Assembly: GCA_023418915.1 (NCBI GenBank)
Contig: JAEZYU010000119.1
Location: 43,435-107,434 of the forward strand
DNA length: 64,000 nt
Source: Bacillota bacterium
GTDB taxonomy: Bacteria; Bacillota; Clostridia; Acetivibrionales; DTU013
Reading direction: 5' to 3'
Shown here: positions 17,347-26,462 of the stretch, in pieces
Numbering within the stretch: position 1 is the stretch's first letter
How the letters are laid out: every line of letters starts with the position of its first letter
Program-made: the position numbers and the translations under genes
Notes under the pieces: generated by a model
Told to the model about the DNA's origin: nothing
What the model saw: only the letters and a program-made list of their open reading frames with translations
Database searches by the model: none

Positions 17347-18765
17347 ATGTACGATCCAAAATCATCAAAAGCTGCAGAATTCATTTCTCATGAGGAGGTT
17401 CTTGAAACACTTCTGTATGCTCAAAAGAATAAGAACAATGAAGTACTTATCAACAGTATATTTCAAAAGGCAAAGCTGCGTAAGGGCCTTACTCACAGAG
17501 AGGCAGCAGTCCTGCTTGATTGTGAGCTCGAAGAAAAAAACAGGGAAATATACGAGCTTGCAGAACAGATAAAAAAAGATTTTTACGGAAACCGCATAGT
17601 GCTGTTTGCACCGCTTTATCTGTCAAATTATTGTGTTAACGGATGTGTTTACTGCCCATATCATTTGAAGAACAAGCACATCACAAGAAAGAAAATGACA
17701 CAGGATGAGATACGCAGAGAAGTCACAGCACTACAGGATATGGGGCATAAAAGGCTGGCAATCGAATCAGGCGAGGATCCTGTTAACAATCCCATCGAGT
17801 ATATTCTTGAGTGTATCGACACCATTTACAGCGTAAAGCATAAAAACGGTGCGATACGCCGCGTTAATGTCAATATTGCTGCAACGACAGTCGAAAATTA
17901 TAGGAAGCTGAAGGATGCCGGTATCGGCACGTATATTCTGTTCCAGGAAACCTACCATAAGGAAAGCTATGAGAAGCTGCACCCGACAGGGCCAAAGCAT
18001 AATTACGCCTACCACACAGAAGCCATGGACAGAGCGATGCAGGGCGGCATAGATGACGTTGGTCTTGGTGTTCTGTTCGGACTCGAACTCTACCGCTATG
18101 AGTTTGCAGCTTTATTGATGCATGCAGAGCATCTGGAAGCGGCATTTGGCGTCGGACCGCATACTATCAGCGTACCGAGGATAAAGCGTGCAGATGATAT
18201 CGATCCATCGATGTTCGATAATGGTATCGATGATAACACATTTGCCAAATTAGTGGCATGTATACGCATATCTGTGCCATATACAGGTATGATCATATCG
18301 ACCAGAGAAAGTAAGGAATGCAGAGAACGTGTACTCCATCTGGGAGTTTCGCAAATCAGTGGTGCTTCAAGGACCAGTGTCGGAGGCTATTGTGAGCCTG
18401 AGGCCGAGGATGAGAATTCAGAACAGTTTGATGTGTCGGACAAAAGGACACTGGATGAGGTAGTTAAGTGGCTCATCGAACTGGGCTATATTCCAAGCTT
18501 TTGTACCGCCTGCTACAGGGAGGGCAGGACCGGTGACAGATTCATGAGTCTGTGTAAAAGCGGACAGATCCAGAACTGTTGCCACCCCAATGCCTTGATG
18601 ACATTGAAGGAATATCTGGAAGACTATGCAGCTGCCGGAACGAAAGCTGTCGGAGAAGCGCTGATCCAAAATGAATTGGGAAATATTCCGAATAAAAAGG
18701 TCAGTGAGATCGTAAGGCAAAACCTCGTAAGCATAAGCAGTGGCAACCGTGATTTCAGATTCTAG
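17347..18765 (+). CDS. hydG: [FeFe]-hydrogenase maturation radical SAM enzyme HydG (tyrosine lyase)
   Basis: 472 residues. The radical SAM motif CVNGCVYCPYH lies near residue 98, with RLAIESGEDP and FQETYHKESYEKLHP in the barrel. The C-terminal motif CTACYREGRTGDRFM supplies ligands for the second, dangler-iron cluster. HydG cleaves tyrosine to make the CO and CN ligands of the H-cluster di-iron unit; HydF receives the product. Length is normal for the family. AGAGAGGGG precedes the ATG. It lies 219 bases downstream of hydE, a gap that holds a structured RNA candidate. Confidence 0.97.
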   Translation: MYDPKSSKAAEFISHEEVLETLLYAQKNKNNEVLINSIFQKAKLRKGLTHREAAVLLDCELEEKNREIYELAEQIKKDFYGNRIVLFAPLYLSNYCVNGCVYCPYHLKNKHITRKKMTQDEIRREVTALQDMGHKRLAIESGEDPVNNPIEYILECIDTIYSVKHKNGAIRRVNVNIAATTVENYRKLKDAGIGTYILFQETYHKESYEKLHPTGPKHNYAYHTEAMDRAMQGGIDDVGLGVLFGLELYRYEFAALLMHAEHLEAAFGVGPHTISVPRIKRADDIDPSMFDNGIDDNTFAKLVACIRISVPYTGMIISTRESKECRERVLHLGVSQISGASRTSVGGYCEPEAEDENSEQFDVSDKRTLDEVVKWLIELGYIPSFCTACYREGRTGDRFMSLCKSGQIQNCCHPNALMTLKEYLEDYAAAGTKAVGEALIQNELGNIPNKKVSEIVRQNLVSISSGNRDFRF

Positions 18766-18831
18766 GTGTTTCGGAGCATGAAGTGTTTCGGAGTGAAGTG
18801 TTCCGGAGCATGAAGTATTCCGGAGCATGAA
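18766..18831 (+). repeat. 15-17-bp x4 tandem repeat directly after the hydG stop
   Basis: Starting at the first base after the TAG stop, four units of the form GTGTTTCGGAGCATGAA follow one another at 18766, 18783, 18798 and 18815. The remaining hydG-hydF gap to 19080 contains no gene. Confidence 0.85.
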
Positions 18832-19007
18832 GGCTCAGTATGACATTAGTCACTTAATTCACAGTATGACCACATCAATGGAACTGTGACGAACTGGAGC
18901 AAGTTAGAACAGGCCATCCGGGTCAACCAGAATTTAATCTACAGGTTTGGTTCTCGGGGAGAAGTGATGGACAGTATGGCTTTTTGGATGAAGCCTTGCT
19001 GAAATAC

Positions 19008-19070
19008 TGCTGAGGGAAGAAAATTTCCCTGTAAACGAAAAATTTTCTTTGAACGATGCGTTATAAGGAG
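19008..19070 (+). repeat. AT-rich hairpin repeat with TTTGAACGATGCGTTATAA before hydF
   Basis: GAAGAAAATTTC and GAAAAATTTTC blocks followed by the exact 19-mer seen at 5538. It immediately precedes the AGGAGG of hydF and so may lie in its untranslated leader. Confidence 0.6.
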
Positions 19071-19080
19071 GTAAGTAGTT

Positions 19081-20277
19081 ATGAGTCTCAATGCGACACC
19101 ATCGTCTGAGCGTGTCCACATAGGCTTTTTTGGAAAGCGGAACGCCGGTAAATCAAGTATTGCCAATGCGATAACAGGTCAAGCACTTTCCATAGTTTCA
19201 GATATAAAGGGTACGACGACTGATCCCGTATATAAGGCTATGGAGCTGCTGCCGATCGGTCCTGTTGTGATAATAGATACTCCGGGCTTTGACGACGACG
19301 GAGAACTTGGAGAGCTGCGTGTAAAAAAAAGCCGTCAGGTGCTGAACAAGACAGATGCAGCTGTTTTGGTCATTGATTCTGAGGCAGGCATGTCAGATGA
19401 AGACGAAAAATATATATCCCTTTTTAAGAAAAAAGGAATAAAGTACGTAGTTGCTTACAATAAGGCTGATACAACCGGCCATGATACACCGGTTGATGAA
19501 TACGGCATCAATGTAAGCGCAAAGACAGGATATCATATTAAGGAACTGAAAGAAAGGATAGCTGAGATAGCAGTCAGAGAGGAGCCGAAGCAAAAGCTCG
19601 TCGGCGATATCATTAAAGCTTCTGATTTTGTTGTGCTGGTAACTCCAATAGACGAGGCAGCTCCGAAAGGGCGTCTTATCCTGCCTCAGCAGCAGACGAT
19701 CCGTGATATCATAGATGCCGGTGCGACTGCAATAACAGTGAAGGAGACCGGATTGAGCCAAACACTTGGAAATCTGGGTAAAAGGCCAAGGCTCGTCATT
19801 ACCGACAGCCAGGTGTTCAAAAGGGTGTCGGCAGAAACACCTGAAGATATAGCGCTGACTTCATTTTCTATCCTGTTTGCAAGATACAAGGGCAGTCTGG
19901 AATCTGCGGTCAAGGGAGCAAAGGTGCTGGATTTGCTGCAGACTGGCGACACTGTGCTCATTTCGGAGGGATGTACGCACCACAGACAGTGTGGAGATAT
20001 AGGAACGGTAAAGCTCCCGCACTGGATAGATGAATATACGGGCAAACACCTCAGCTTCAGGTTCACATCCGGAATAGAATTTCCTGACGATCTGTCGGGA
20101 ATAAAGCTGATAATACATTGCGGAGGCTGCATGCTCAATGAAAGAGAGATGATATACCGGCGTAAATGTGCTGAAGATCAGCATGTGCCTATCACCAATT
20201 ACGGGATAGTTATAGCATACATGCAGGGTATATTAGATAGAAGTATTGCTGTGTTTCCTGATATGAAAGGTCGGTAG
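19081..20277 (+). CDS. hydF: [FeFe]-hydrogenase maturation GTPase HydF
   Basis: 398 residues. The N-terminal GTPase domain shows G1 GKRNAGKSS, G3 DTPGFDDDGE and G4 NKAD. The C-terminal scaffold domain has the cluster ligands CTHHRQC and HCGGC. HydF is the scaffold on which HydE and HydG assemble the di-iron subcluster before transfer to apo-hydrogenase. The ribosome site AAGGAGG is strong. Third of the hydE-hydG-hydF series; no hydrogenase structural gene is in the window. Confidence 0.97.
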   Translation: MSLNATPSSERVHIGFFGKRNAGKSSIANAITGQALSIVSDIKGTTTDPVYKAMELLPIGPVVIIDTPGFDDDGELGELRVKKSRQVLNKTDAAVLVIDSEAGMSDEDEKYISLFKKKGIKYVVAYNKADTTGHDTPVDEYGINVSAKTGYHIKELKERIAEIAVREEPKQKLVGDIIKASDFVVLVTPIDEAAPKGRLILPQQQTIRDIIDAGATAITVKETGLSQTLGNLGKRPRLVITDSQVFKRVSAETPEDIALTSFSILFARYKGSLESAVKGAKVLDLLQTGDTVLISEGCTHHRQCGDIGTVKLPHWIDEYTGKHLSFRFTSGIEFPDDLSGIKLIIHCGGCMLNEREMIYRRKCAEDQHVPITNYGIVIAYMQGILDRSIAVFPDMKGR

Positions 20278-20375
20278 ATGCCCCGAAATTGAAATTTTTA
20301 TTGACGTATGCTCATAATCGGGTGTATCATGAATTTTGGTATGAATTATATTATTTATATAAAGGAGCCATATAC

Positions 20376-21215
20376 ATGAGTGAAAATTGCAGTCAGAACT
20401 GTGGCAGTTGTTCAGAAGACTGTACAGAGAGAAAAGAACAAAAAAACGATTTTTCGGAAAACCCGCATGAGATGAGCAGCATTAAGAAGGTTATAGGTGT
20501 AGTCAGCGGAAAGGGCGGAGTAGGAAAGTCAATAGTGACATCTATGCTTGCTGTTGCCATGAATAGAATGGGATACCATACTGCAATACTTGATGCCGAT
20601 GTAACCGGGCCATCCATCCCCAAAGCCTTCGGTATCAAGGAAAAGGCCAGAGGAAACGAATACGGTCTGCTTCCGGCTAAAAGCAAAACTGGTATAGACA
20701 TTATGTCTGTAAACCTGCTTCTGCAAAATGATACAGATCCTGTAGTATGGAGAGGCCCAATCATAGGCAATACTGTAAAGCAGTTTTGGACAGATGTCAT
20801 ATGGAGCGATGTGGATTTTATGTTCATCGATATGCCTCCGGGAACGGGAGACGTCCCGCTTACAGTATTCCAGTCCGTGGCTGTTGACGGCATAATTGTT
20901 GTGACATCTCCTCAGGAGCTTGTTTCGATGATCGTGTCCAAAGCCGTCAAGATGGCTGAGATGATGAATATACCGATAATCGGGCTCGTTGAAAACATGG
21001 CCTACTTCAGATGTCCTGACAATGGGAAGGACTACAAAATATTCGGTGAAAGCCATATAGATGAGATAGCATCACAGCATAATCTGGAGGTTATCGGCAG
21101 GATACCGATAGATCCGAAGATATCTGCCGCATGCGACAAAGGCATGATAGAGCTTTTTGATGGCGATTGGCTCGATTCTGCTGCAAAGATGCTGGCAAAG
21201 CTGTCTGATGAGTAA
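20376..21215 (+). CDS. Nbp35/Mrp-family iron-sulfur carrier ATPase
   Basis: 279 residues from ATG 20376 (AAAGGAG upstream; the frame is open to 20289 but without a site). A Cys-rich N terminus, CSQNCGSCSEDC, resembles the N-terminal cluster motif of Nbp35. It precedes a deviant Walker A, GKGGVGKS, and the Mrp features DADVTGPSIPKAFG, WRGP and DMPPGTGD. The usual C-terminal CxxC appears as CPDN, so one cluster ligand is replaced. Members bind and transfer Fe-S clusters. Position directly after hydF suggests a role in supplying clusters to hydrogenase or its maturases (inference). A terminator follows at 21252. Confidence 0.9.
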   Translation: MSENCSQNCGSCSEDCTERKEQKNDFSENPHEMSSIKKVIGVVSGKGGVGKSIVTSMLAVAMNRMGYHTAILDADVTGPSIPKAFGIKEKARGNEYGLLPAKSKTGIDIMSVNLLLQNDTDPVVWRGPIIGNTVKQFWTDVIWSDVDFMFIDMPPGTGDVPLTVFQSVAVDGIIVVTSPQELVSMIVSKAVKMAEMMNIPIIGLVENMAYFRCPDNGKDYKIFGESHIDEIASQHNLEVIGRIPIDPKISAACDKGMIELFDGDWLDSAAKMLAKLSDE

Positions 21216-21251
21216 GGATGCGTTGTAAGCTTAGATATGTATATACAAGAG

Positions 21252-21286
21252 AAGAGGATACTGAATATATGCAGTATCCTCTTTTG
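21252..21286 (+). terminator. Terminator after the hyd-nbp35 block
   Basis: AAGAGGATAC (21252-21261) pairs with GTATCCTCTT (21274-21283) and is followed by T-rich sequence, so it should end the message started upstream of the TM1266-type gene or hydF. Confidence 0.85.
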
Positions 21287-21497
21287 ATTTTGAGAATTGA
21301 ATACACTCAGAGGTCAGGTGGAGACTGAACTTCATTCGGCCAGGGATATTGTCGCTATTTGACTTCATTAATGGTCTGCCTGCAGAGATCAGCATCATTT
21401 TTGTCTGCTTGCGCCTGTGGAGTTAAGTGTCATCCGGAGTCTTTGACAAAGAGATATAAATGATTTATGCTCATGCAAAGCCATGGATGATTTATGC

Positions 21498-21698
21498 TCA
21501 GGCTCGGCACCTAATTGTTTCTTTGTGGTCCCTGTAAAGATTTTCGATAGATCTGTCATATGTTCTTTCACCTTCTTTACTGAAAAAGCATCCGGGAACT
21601 TCTCCGCTCCTGCGGTGATATGCCACACATTCGCAGCATTTGCCGTGTCTTGAGCAGGAATATGTGCAGGTGCAGCTGGTTTTTGAATCACAAGCCAT
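21498..21698 (-). CDS. DUF6485-family small cysteine-rich protein
   Basis: 66 residues from ATG 21698 behind GGGAGGTCATAA. Seven cysteines lie in the first 38 residues (CTCTYSCSRHGKCCECV, then GCFFSKEGERTYDRS). This pattern matches a conserved clostridial family of unknown function, DUF6485, and suggests metal or Fe-S binding. The final codons overlap a 14-bp duplicated sequence (atgatttatgctca at 21460 and 21487). Monocistronic by position. Confidence 0.75.
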   Translation of the reverse strand: MACDSKTSCTCTYSCSRHGKCCECVAYHRRSGEVPGCFFSKEGERTYDRSIENLYRDHKETIRCRA

Positions 21699-21821
21699 TT
21701 TATGACCTCCCAAATATTATTGTGTTTACTATATTGATATCGACATTCTGCAATATCCTGTGAATATCACAGATAATAAAATATTATAGTTAAATACGGG
21801 GACCTTTACAAATTCATGAGA

Positions 21822-22724
21822 TCAGCGAGTCCCGTGCTCATGTATGATGTTATTATTTCTTATCAGTATGTTTTTGCCGCGCCAACTGAATGACCTGTTT
21901 CCATACCTTCTATGAAACTCTTTATTAGAGATATGCTTTAATTCATCGACATCGATACTGGACATAAGGTTTGTTCTGAATTCATCCATTACGGACTGTT
22001 GTATACCTTTATTATGGGGGCAGACATCCTGGCATACATCACAGCCCCAAATAAGGTCATGCTTTTTGAGAATTTCCTTATCTTCCGAGGAGAGGTCTCC
22101 CTTTTTCTGAGTAATATATGATCTGCAGCGCTGTGGATTAATTGTAAAATCTCCCATAATGCACTGCCCGGGGCATTTCTTTACGCATTCCAGGCACTTA
22201 ATGCATGTTCTGTTTTGCGGCTGGTCGGGTTCAAATGGATAATTGTTTAGAATATACCCTATAAAAAAGTAGGAGCCGTATTTTTCAGTGATCAAATTGT
22301 TGTTTATCCCCCAAAAGCCAAGCCCCGCTTTATATGCCAGATATCTGTCGCTGAAAGGACCGTTGTCCACGAAGGCTTTATAATGAAAATCCCTTATGTT
22401 ATTTTCCAGATATTCAGCTATGCATTTGAGCTTCTTCGTAACGATAAGATGGTAGTCGATGCTGCATGCGGACTTTGACAGATTTGCAGCTTCATTATTT
22501 CCCGAGTAATATGGAAAAAGGCACACTATCACTGATTGTGCATCCTCAAGGGTCAGCTTGGGATAGACTCGCCTTGCAGCTTCCTTTTCCTCAAAACCGC
22601 TTATATGACCTTTTCCGATCTGCCTGCGCCATTTATCTTCAAAATCATGATAGGGTTCTGCAGAGGTTATACCCACATATTCGATATCTATTGATCTGCA
22701 GTACTCAATGAGACTTTTTTTCAT
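21822..22724 (-). CDS. queG: Epoxyqueuosine reductase-like protein
   Basis: 300 residues. An N-terminal DUF1730-type domain (YCRSIDIEYVGITSAEPY) is followed by two [4Fe-4S] motifs, CIKCLECVKKC and CDVCQDVCP, as in QueG, the cobalamin-dependent enzyme that makes queuosine from epoxyqueuosine in tRNA. It is somewhat short and lacks the C-terminal HEAT-repeat region of longer QueG proteins. AAGGGAAG precedes the ATG. No other queuosine gene is adjacent. Confidence 0.85.
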   Translation of the reverse strand: MKKSLIEYCRSIDIEYVGITSAEPYHDFEDKWRRQIGKGHISGFEEKEAARRVYPKLTLEDAQSVIVCLFPYYSGNNEAANLSKSACSIDYHLIVTKKLKCIAEYLENNIRDFHYKAFVDNGPFSDRYLAYKAGLGFWGINNNLITEKYGSYFFIGYILNNYPFEPDQPQNRTCIKCLECVKKCPGQCIMGDFTINPQRCRSYITQKKGDLSSEDKEILKKHDLIWGCDVCQDVCPHNKGIQQSVMDEFRTNLMSSIDVDELKHISNKEFHRRYGNRSFSWRGKNILIRNNNIIHEHGTR

Positions 22725-23111
22725 AAATTCTTCCCTTTGGCATATTTGTGCTGCCAGTACGAGGCGGTAAAATGCGACCCCATCGATTTGTATAAATTAG
22801 CAATTCAGGATGATGACAAACCAGATTGCTTATTCTATTATATCACTATGTGATATTTCTACAGGCATAATTCATTTGTGCATTGAAAATATTATTCACT
22901 GTGGCTTGTCATGTGTCTGTCAGTGTAAAGTTATCGCAGAAAAACGCAGGGTAATAGAGAGATGGGAAAAACACGACATCGTGTTGACTATATAACACAA
23001 GTCAATTATACTAACACTGTGATGAATAGCGTGCTGAATCGCAGGAACTCCCTGCAATTTTGAAAGATTTATTTAATAGGCGATAATATAACTGTTTTGA
23101 AGGAGGTTGTT
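22725..23111. other. Intergenic region between queG and the TetR-family gene
   Basis: 387 bases between divergent genes. Apart from the promoter-operator at 22984-23012, a short palindrome around AACACGACATCGTGTT at 22972 is visible. No gene is supported. Confidence 0.4.
22984..23012 (+). promoter_or_regulatory. Promoter and candidate operator of the TetR-family gene
   Basis: TTGACT (22984-22989) and TATACT (23007-23012) have a 17-base spacer. TTGACT and AGTCAA (23000-23005) form an inverted repeat covering the spacer, a typical position for autorepression by TetR-type proteins. Confidence 0.5.
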
Positions 23112-23672
23112 ATGGCCACAGACAGACGTGTAAAATATACGAAAATGGTGCTTAGGGAAAGCCTGATCAGGCTGCTGTGCGATAAACCGATATCGAGGAT
23201 AACAATTAAGGAGCTCTGTGAAAATGCTGATATCAATCGCGCCACCTTCTATTCTCATTATTCAGATCAGTTTGATCTGCTCAAGAAAATCGAGGACGAG
23301 TTCATAACAGACATAACTTCATATTTGAATAACTTTACACTGGAGGAGGACGAAACAAGCATGATGCGGATGATTCACATGATGCTTGAATATATCGACA
23401 GAAATAAGGAATTGTGTCGTGTGCTTCTAGGTACTAATGTTGATACGGATTTTCAGGCTGTTGTCATGCAAATAGTCAGCGAACGTATCGTTTTAGAGTG
23501 GAAGAAGAAGTCGGTTGATGGATCAACGGCTGACTATATATATACTTATGCGGCCACAGGAAGTATAGGTATTGTTCGCAAATGGTTGTTTGATGAAAAT
23601 CCGAAATCAGCCAGAGAAATGTCGGTATTTGTGACTCGCCTTGTGAATAAAGGAATTGATGCGTTTATTTAA
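23112..23672 (+). CDS. TetR/AcrR-family transcriptional regulator
   Basis: 186 residues. The N-terminal helix-turn-helix reads ISRITIKELCENADINRATFYSHY (residues ~24-48), typical of the TetR family. The C-terminal half (MLEYIDRNKELCRVLLG) resembles the TetR_C_7 ligand domain common in Firmicutes. ATG 23112 follows AAGGAGGTTGTT; the TTG at 23097 lies in front of the ribosome site. No transporter or enzyme is adjacent, so the regulated target is unknown apart from likely autorepression. Confidence 0.85.
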   Translation: MATDRRVKYTKMVLRESLIRLLCDKPISRITIKELCENADINRATFYSHYSDQFDLLKKIEDEFITDITSYLNNFTLEEDETSMMRMIHMMLEYIDRNKELCRVLLGTNVDTDFQAVVMQIVSERIVLEWKKKSVDGSTADYIYTYAATGSIGIVRKWLFDENPKSAREMSVFVTRLVNKGIDAFI

Positions 23673-23743
23673 TGAATAACGTTGCCTCTTGAACGGATGC
23701 ACTATAAAGAATAAAAGAAAGCAGCAGGTGAAGCGAAGACAAT

Positions 23744-24481
23744 ATGAATAACTACAAATTACATATCAGGTATGACGGAGGCCGTTACAAGGGATGGCAG
23801 CGTCTGGGGAACAATGAGGATACGATACAGGGGAAGATAGAAGACGCCCTTTCCGAGATGCTTGGAAAAAGTGTTGATATCATCGGCAGCAGCAGGACTG
23901 ATGCAGGTGTGCATGCATTATGCCAGATAGCTAATTTTAAGACGGAAAAGGATATGGAGCCTTCAGAAATAAAAGCTTACCTTAATAGATATTTACCTAA
24001 TGATATCAGTATTATAGATGCTTCACCAGTTATAGACAGTTTTCATTCAAGATTCAATGCTTCATCTAAAACTTATCTGTACAAGATCTGGAATTGTGAA
24101 TATCCTGATCCTTTTATGAGGAAGTACAGCACACATGTGGCTGAAGGGCTGGATACTGAAAAAATGAAGGAAGCAACCGGATTCTTTATAGGACAGCATG
24201 ACTTTACCGCATTTACTAATGCAAAGTCAAAAAGCAAGTCCATGGTGCGTACGGTATATTCGATAGATATAGAGGAAAATGGCGGGTTCGTCGATATCCG
24301 TATTCGTGGCAATGGGTTTCTGCACAATATGGTCAGAAGAATAGTTGGCACGCTGATGGAGATAGGACTGGGAAGATTGGATACTGAGAGCATTCCTGAG
24401 ATAATTGCATCAAAGCAACGCAGGCAGGCCGGGTACATTGCCGATGCACGTGGCCTGTATCTGGAACGGATCGATTTCTAG
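23744..24481 (+). CDS. truA: tRNA pseudouridine(38-40) synthase
   Basis: 245 residues. The catalytic aspartate is Asp53 in SSRTDAGVHA, with the RYDGGRYKGWQ N terminus and the late FLHNMVRRIVGTLMEIGLG motif. TruA modifies uridines 38-40 in the anticodon stem of many tRNAs. The closest paralogue context in Firmicutes is the energy-coupling-factor/ribosomal cluster, but here truA stands alone. Its 3' end is duplicated in tandem (24437-24600), and the duplicated DNA runs into the convergent sodA gene. Confidence 0.95.
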   Translation: MNNYKLHIRYDGGRYKGWQRLGNNEDTIQGKIEDALSEMLGKSVDIIGSSRTDAGVHALCQIANFKTEKDMEPSEIKAYLNRYLPNDISIIDASPVIDSFHSRFNASSKTYLYKIWNCEYPDPFMRKYSTHVAEGLDTEKMKEATGFFIGQHDFTAFTNAKSKSKSMVRTVYSIDIEENGGFVDIRIRGNGFLHNMVRRIVGTLMEIGLGRLDTESIPEIIASKQRRQAGYIADARGLYLERIDF

Positions 24482-24600
24482 GTAATACTGCTGAAGCATG
24501 GGGCTCGTATCTGGAATGGATCGATTTTATGGGTAACCTGCCGATGCATGCGGATTGGTATCTTCAGCGATACGATTTAGGGCATATTGCTGATGTATGA
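24437..24600. repeat. ~50-bp tandem duplications of the truA 3' end, running into sodA
   Basis: The last truA segment (GCCGATGCAC...TGTATCTGGAACGGATCGAT) is followed by two diverged copies (24481-24529, 24530-24579) and a partial fourth. The outermost copy is read on the other strand as the final codons and stop of sodA. Confidence 0.8.
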
Positions 24601-25236
24601 CAGCGTCACCTGGCCCTGCATTGCCATCAGAAGTCTTTTTTCAACCTCATACCAGTTTATCAGGTTCCACCAGGCATCGATATACTCTCTGCGCTTATTC
24701 TGATAGTCCAGATAATAGGCATGTTCCCAAACATCACAGATCAGGATAGGTATGCTGCTCCACTGTGTCAGATTCTGATGTTTTTCAGCCTGCAGTATTT
24801 CAAGGCGTCTCCAGGCAGGCTGCCATGCAAGTATTCCCCAACCGGATCCCTCTACCTTTACAGTGGCGTTTATGAACTGCTCCCTGAAGATATCATAGCT
24901 TCCGAAATAGCTGCTTATATGACTGGCAGTGTAAAGACCCGGCTGCCCCCCGGTACCGGCAGGAGCCATGACCGTCCAGAAGATACTGTGAAGTATATGG
25001 CCTGAACCATTAAAAGCTAATTCATTTTCCCAGTACTTAATGAATTCAAAATTGTTTTTTCTTCGGGCTTCGGCCAGCTTGACCTCCGCCTTGTTAAGAC
25101 CGTCAACATAAGCTTTATGGTGTTTATCATGATGGATCCTTAATGCCTCTTCACTGATCACCGGTTCGAGTGCATTATATGGGTATGGCAGCGGCGGCAG
25201 TTGATGCATTCCGGGCACTGTATATATGATTTGCAC
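24577..25236 (-). CDS. sodA: Superoxide dismutase, Fe/Mn family
   Basis: 219 residues from GTG 25236 with GGAGGTCC upstream. The N-terminal helix motif has the ligand His35 in RIHHDKHH. A second ligand is in SGHILHSIFW, and the last two are in DVWEHAYYLDYQ. It converts superoxide to peroxide and oxygen, giving aerotolerance in an otherwise anaerobic gene set. Related proteins are also found in clostridial spore coats. The last residues (SYISNMP) are encoded by antisense of a duplicated truA fragment. Metal choice (Fe or Mn) is not decidable by eye. Confidence 0.93.
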   Translation of the reverse strand: MQIIYTVPGMHQLPPLPYPYNALEPVISEEALRIHHDKHHKAYVDGLNKAEVKLAEARRKNNFEFIKYWENELAFNGSGHILHSIFWTVMAPAGTGGQPGLYTASHISSYFGSYDIFREQFINATVKVEGSGWGILAWQPAWRRLEILQAEKHQNLTQWSSIPILICDVWEHAYYLDYQNKRREYIDAWWNLINWYEVEKRLLMAMQGQVTLSYISNMP

Positions 25237-25795
25237 GATGTGGGACCTCCTGTTGCAGCATGTTTACTTAATATTGTATTCAGATGCAATGAGGTTTGTG
25301 TATTGTCTTGGCATCAGTACATAGATGCTCTCAGCTATTGTCTGCTCCTGCGTGAGCTGTCTCGGTTGTCTTTGCTCAAAAATTCAGGTTTGGAGAGATA
25401 GCAGGATGGTAGATCTGCATAATTTATGGATTTATTACCTGTTGGTGTTACATAATTCAGTATTTTGCTTAATTATTAAGGTGAATTTTTGTGAATATGA
25501 ATTGATGGACACCACAAAAGTTGAAAATTTGAGTAGAAAGGGGGTGCGGACAAAAAATGATATCAGGTGTAGTCAGCTCCAGTGTGTGGTTCAGTTATGG
25601 AGCAGTCTCTATAAATTTGAACAGTTTGCACATTAGTCTCTGTAAGATTAGCGTTATTGAATAGGGTGAGCTGCTTTGCATATAATATCAAATGCTACGA
25701 GTTTTGTTGTTGCTGACGAGACTATTACTGTATATTATTGCTAACCTGACCATTGCTATCTTTTTATCATGAACCGTAGCGATTGAGAGGTATTT
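25237..25795. other. Non-coding stretch between sodA and the zinc-ribbon protein
   Basis: About 560 bases in which short frames lack ribosome sites and family resemblance. No hairpin terminator or operator stands out. It may contain decayed sequence. Confidence 0.3.
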
Positions 25796-26113
25796 ATGCA
25801 AAACAACCATTTGATGTGTCCGATTTGCAAAAGCAGCAAGCTGGCTATGAAGTATGAGGCCAAGTATGTTTATACATATATGATTGATAATGATACGCCG
25901 GGCTTGAAAAATGAAACCGAGTTTCTGTCCTTCCTCTATGACAAGCGTGAACAAACAGAGGCCAGTCAGTATATAGAGTGCGGTTCCTGTGGAACTAGGT
26001 TCCCATGCTTTTATTCACAAGTGGAAAAAGGATTTGATATCAAGTTGGCAGCGGAATCACCTATTATTCACGAGAGTATGAAAAAATATGACACAACAGA
26101 TAAATTCAATTAG
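25796..26113 (+). CDS. Small protein with zinc-ribbon-like CxxC pairs
   Basis: 105 residues with CPICKSSK near the N terminus and CGSCGTRFPCF near residue 63. The paired CxxC spacing suggests a zinc ribbon. The middle is acidic and Tyr-rich. I do not recognise a named family. ATG follows GAGAGGTATTT. It is possibly transcribed alone. Confidence 0.55.
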   Translation: MQNNHLMCPICKSSKLAMKYEAKYVYTYMIDNDTPGLKNETEFLSFLYDKREQTEASQYIECGSCGTRFPCFYSQVEKGFDIKLAAESPIIHESMKKYDTTDKFN

Positions 26114-26462
26114 TATCGTTCACACAAGGCTATTGGGAGTACCAGAAATAAATCATATTAAAAAGGCAGATTATCTTTAACGATGCGTTATAATGGTGAT
26201 TTGATTCAGGCATAATTTATGATATACTGTCCGCATGTAATACATGCGAGGAGCTGTACTTATGGAGCATATTTCTATAAGAGATATCGGCGCCTTCATA
26301 TAATTCTTCTACCAATTACGATATGGATCATATCGATCCACCCAAGCTGACGGATTAAACCAGCTAAGGCTTCACACATACTGATTATGGAGCCGCTTTG
26401 ATTGAAAAATAGTACGAGAACAGATGTGAACAGCTTCATTACGACAGAGGAGTGGAATAAAA
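26114..26462 (+). pseudogene. Decayed coding remnant(s)
   Basis: After a TTTAACGATGCGTTATAA motif (26175-26193), an ATG at 26261 preceded by GAGGAG starts MEHISIRDIGAFI and stops. Beyond it the frame SSTNYDMDHIDPPKLTD and later in-frame pieces are interrupted by stops. This looks like a degenerated gene rather than random DNA, but I cannot name the family. Confidence 0.3.

Noticed and set aside
18934..19166. Minus-strand frames across the hydF start
   Set aside because: Antisense of hydF and its leader; no initiation signals.
25325..25636. 103-codon plus-strand frame after sodA
   Set aside because: No ribosome site, Cys/Leu/Ser-rich low-information translation, no recognisable family.
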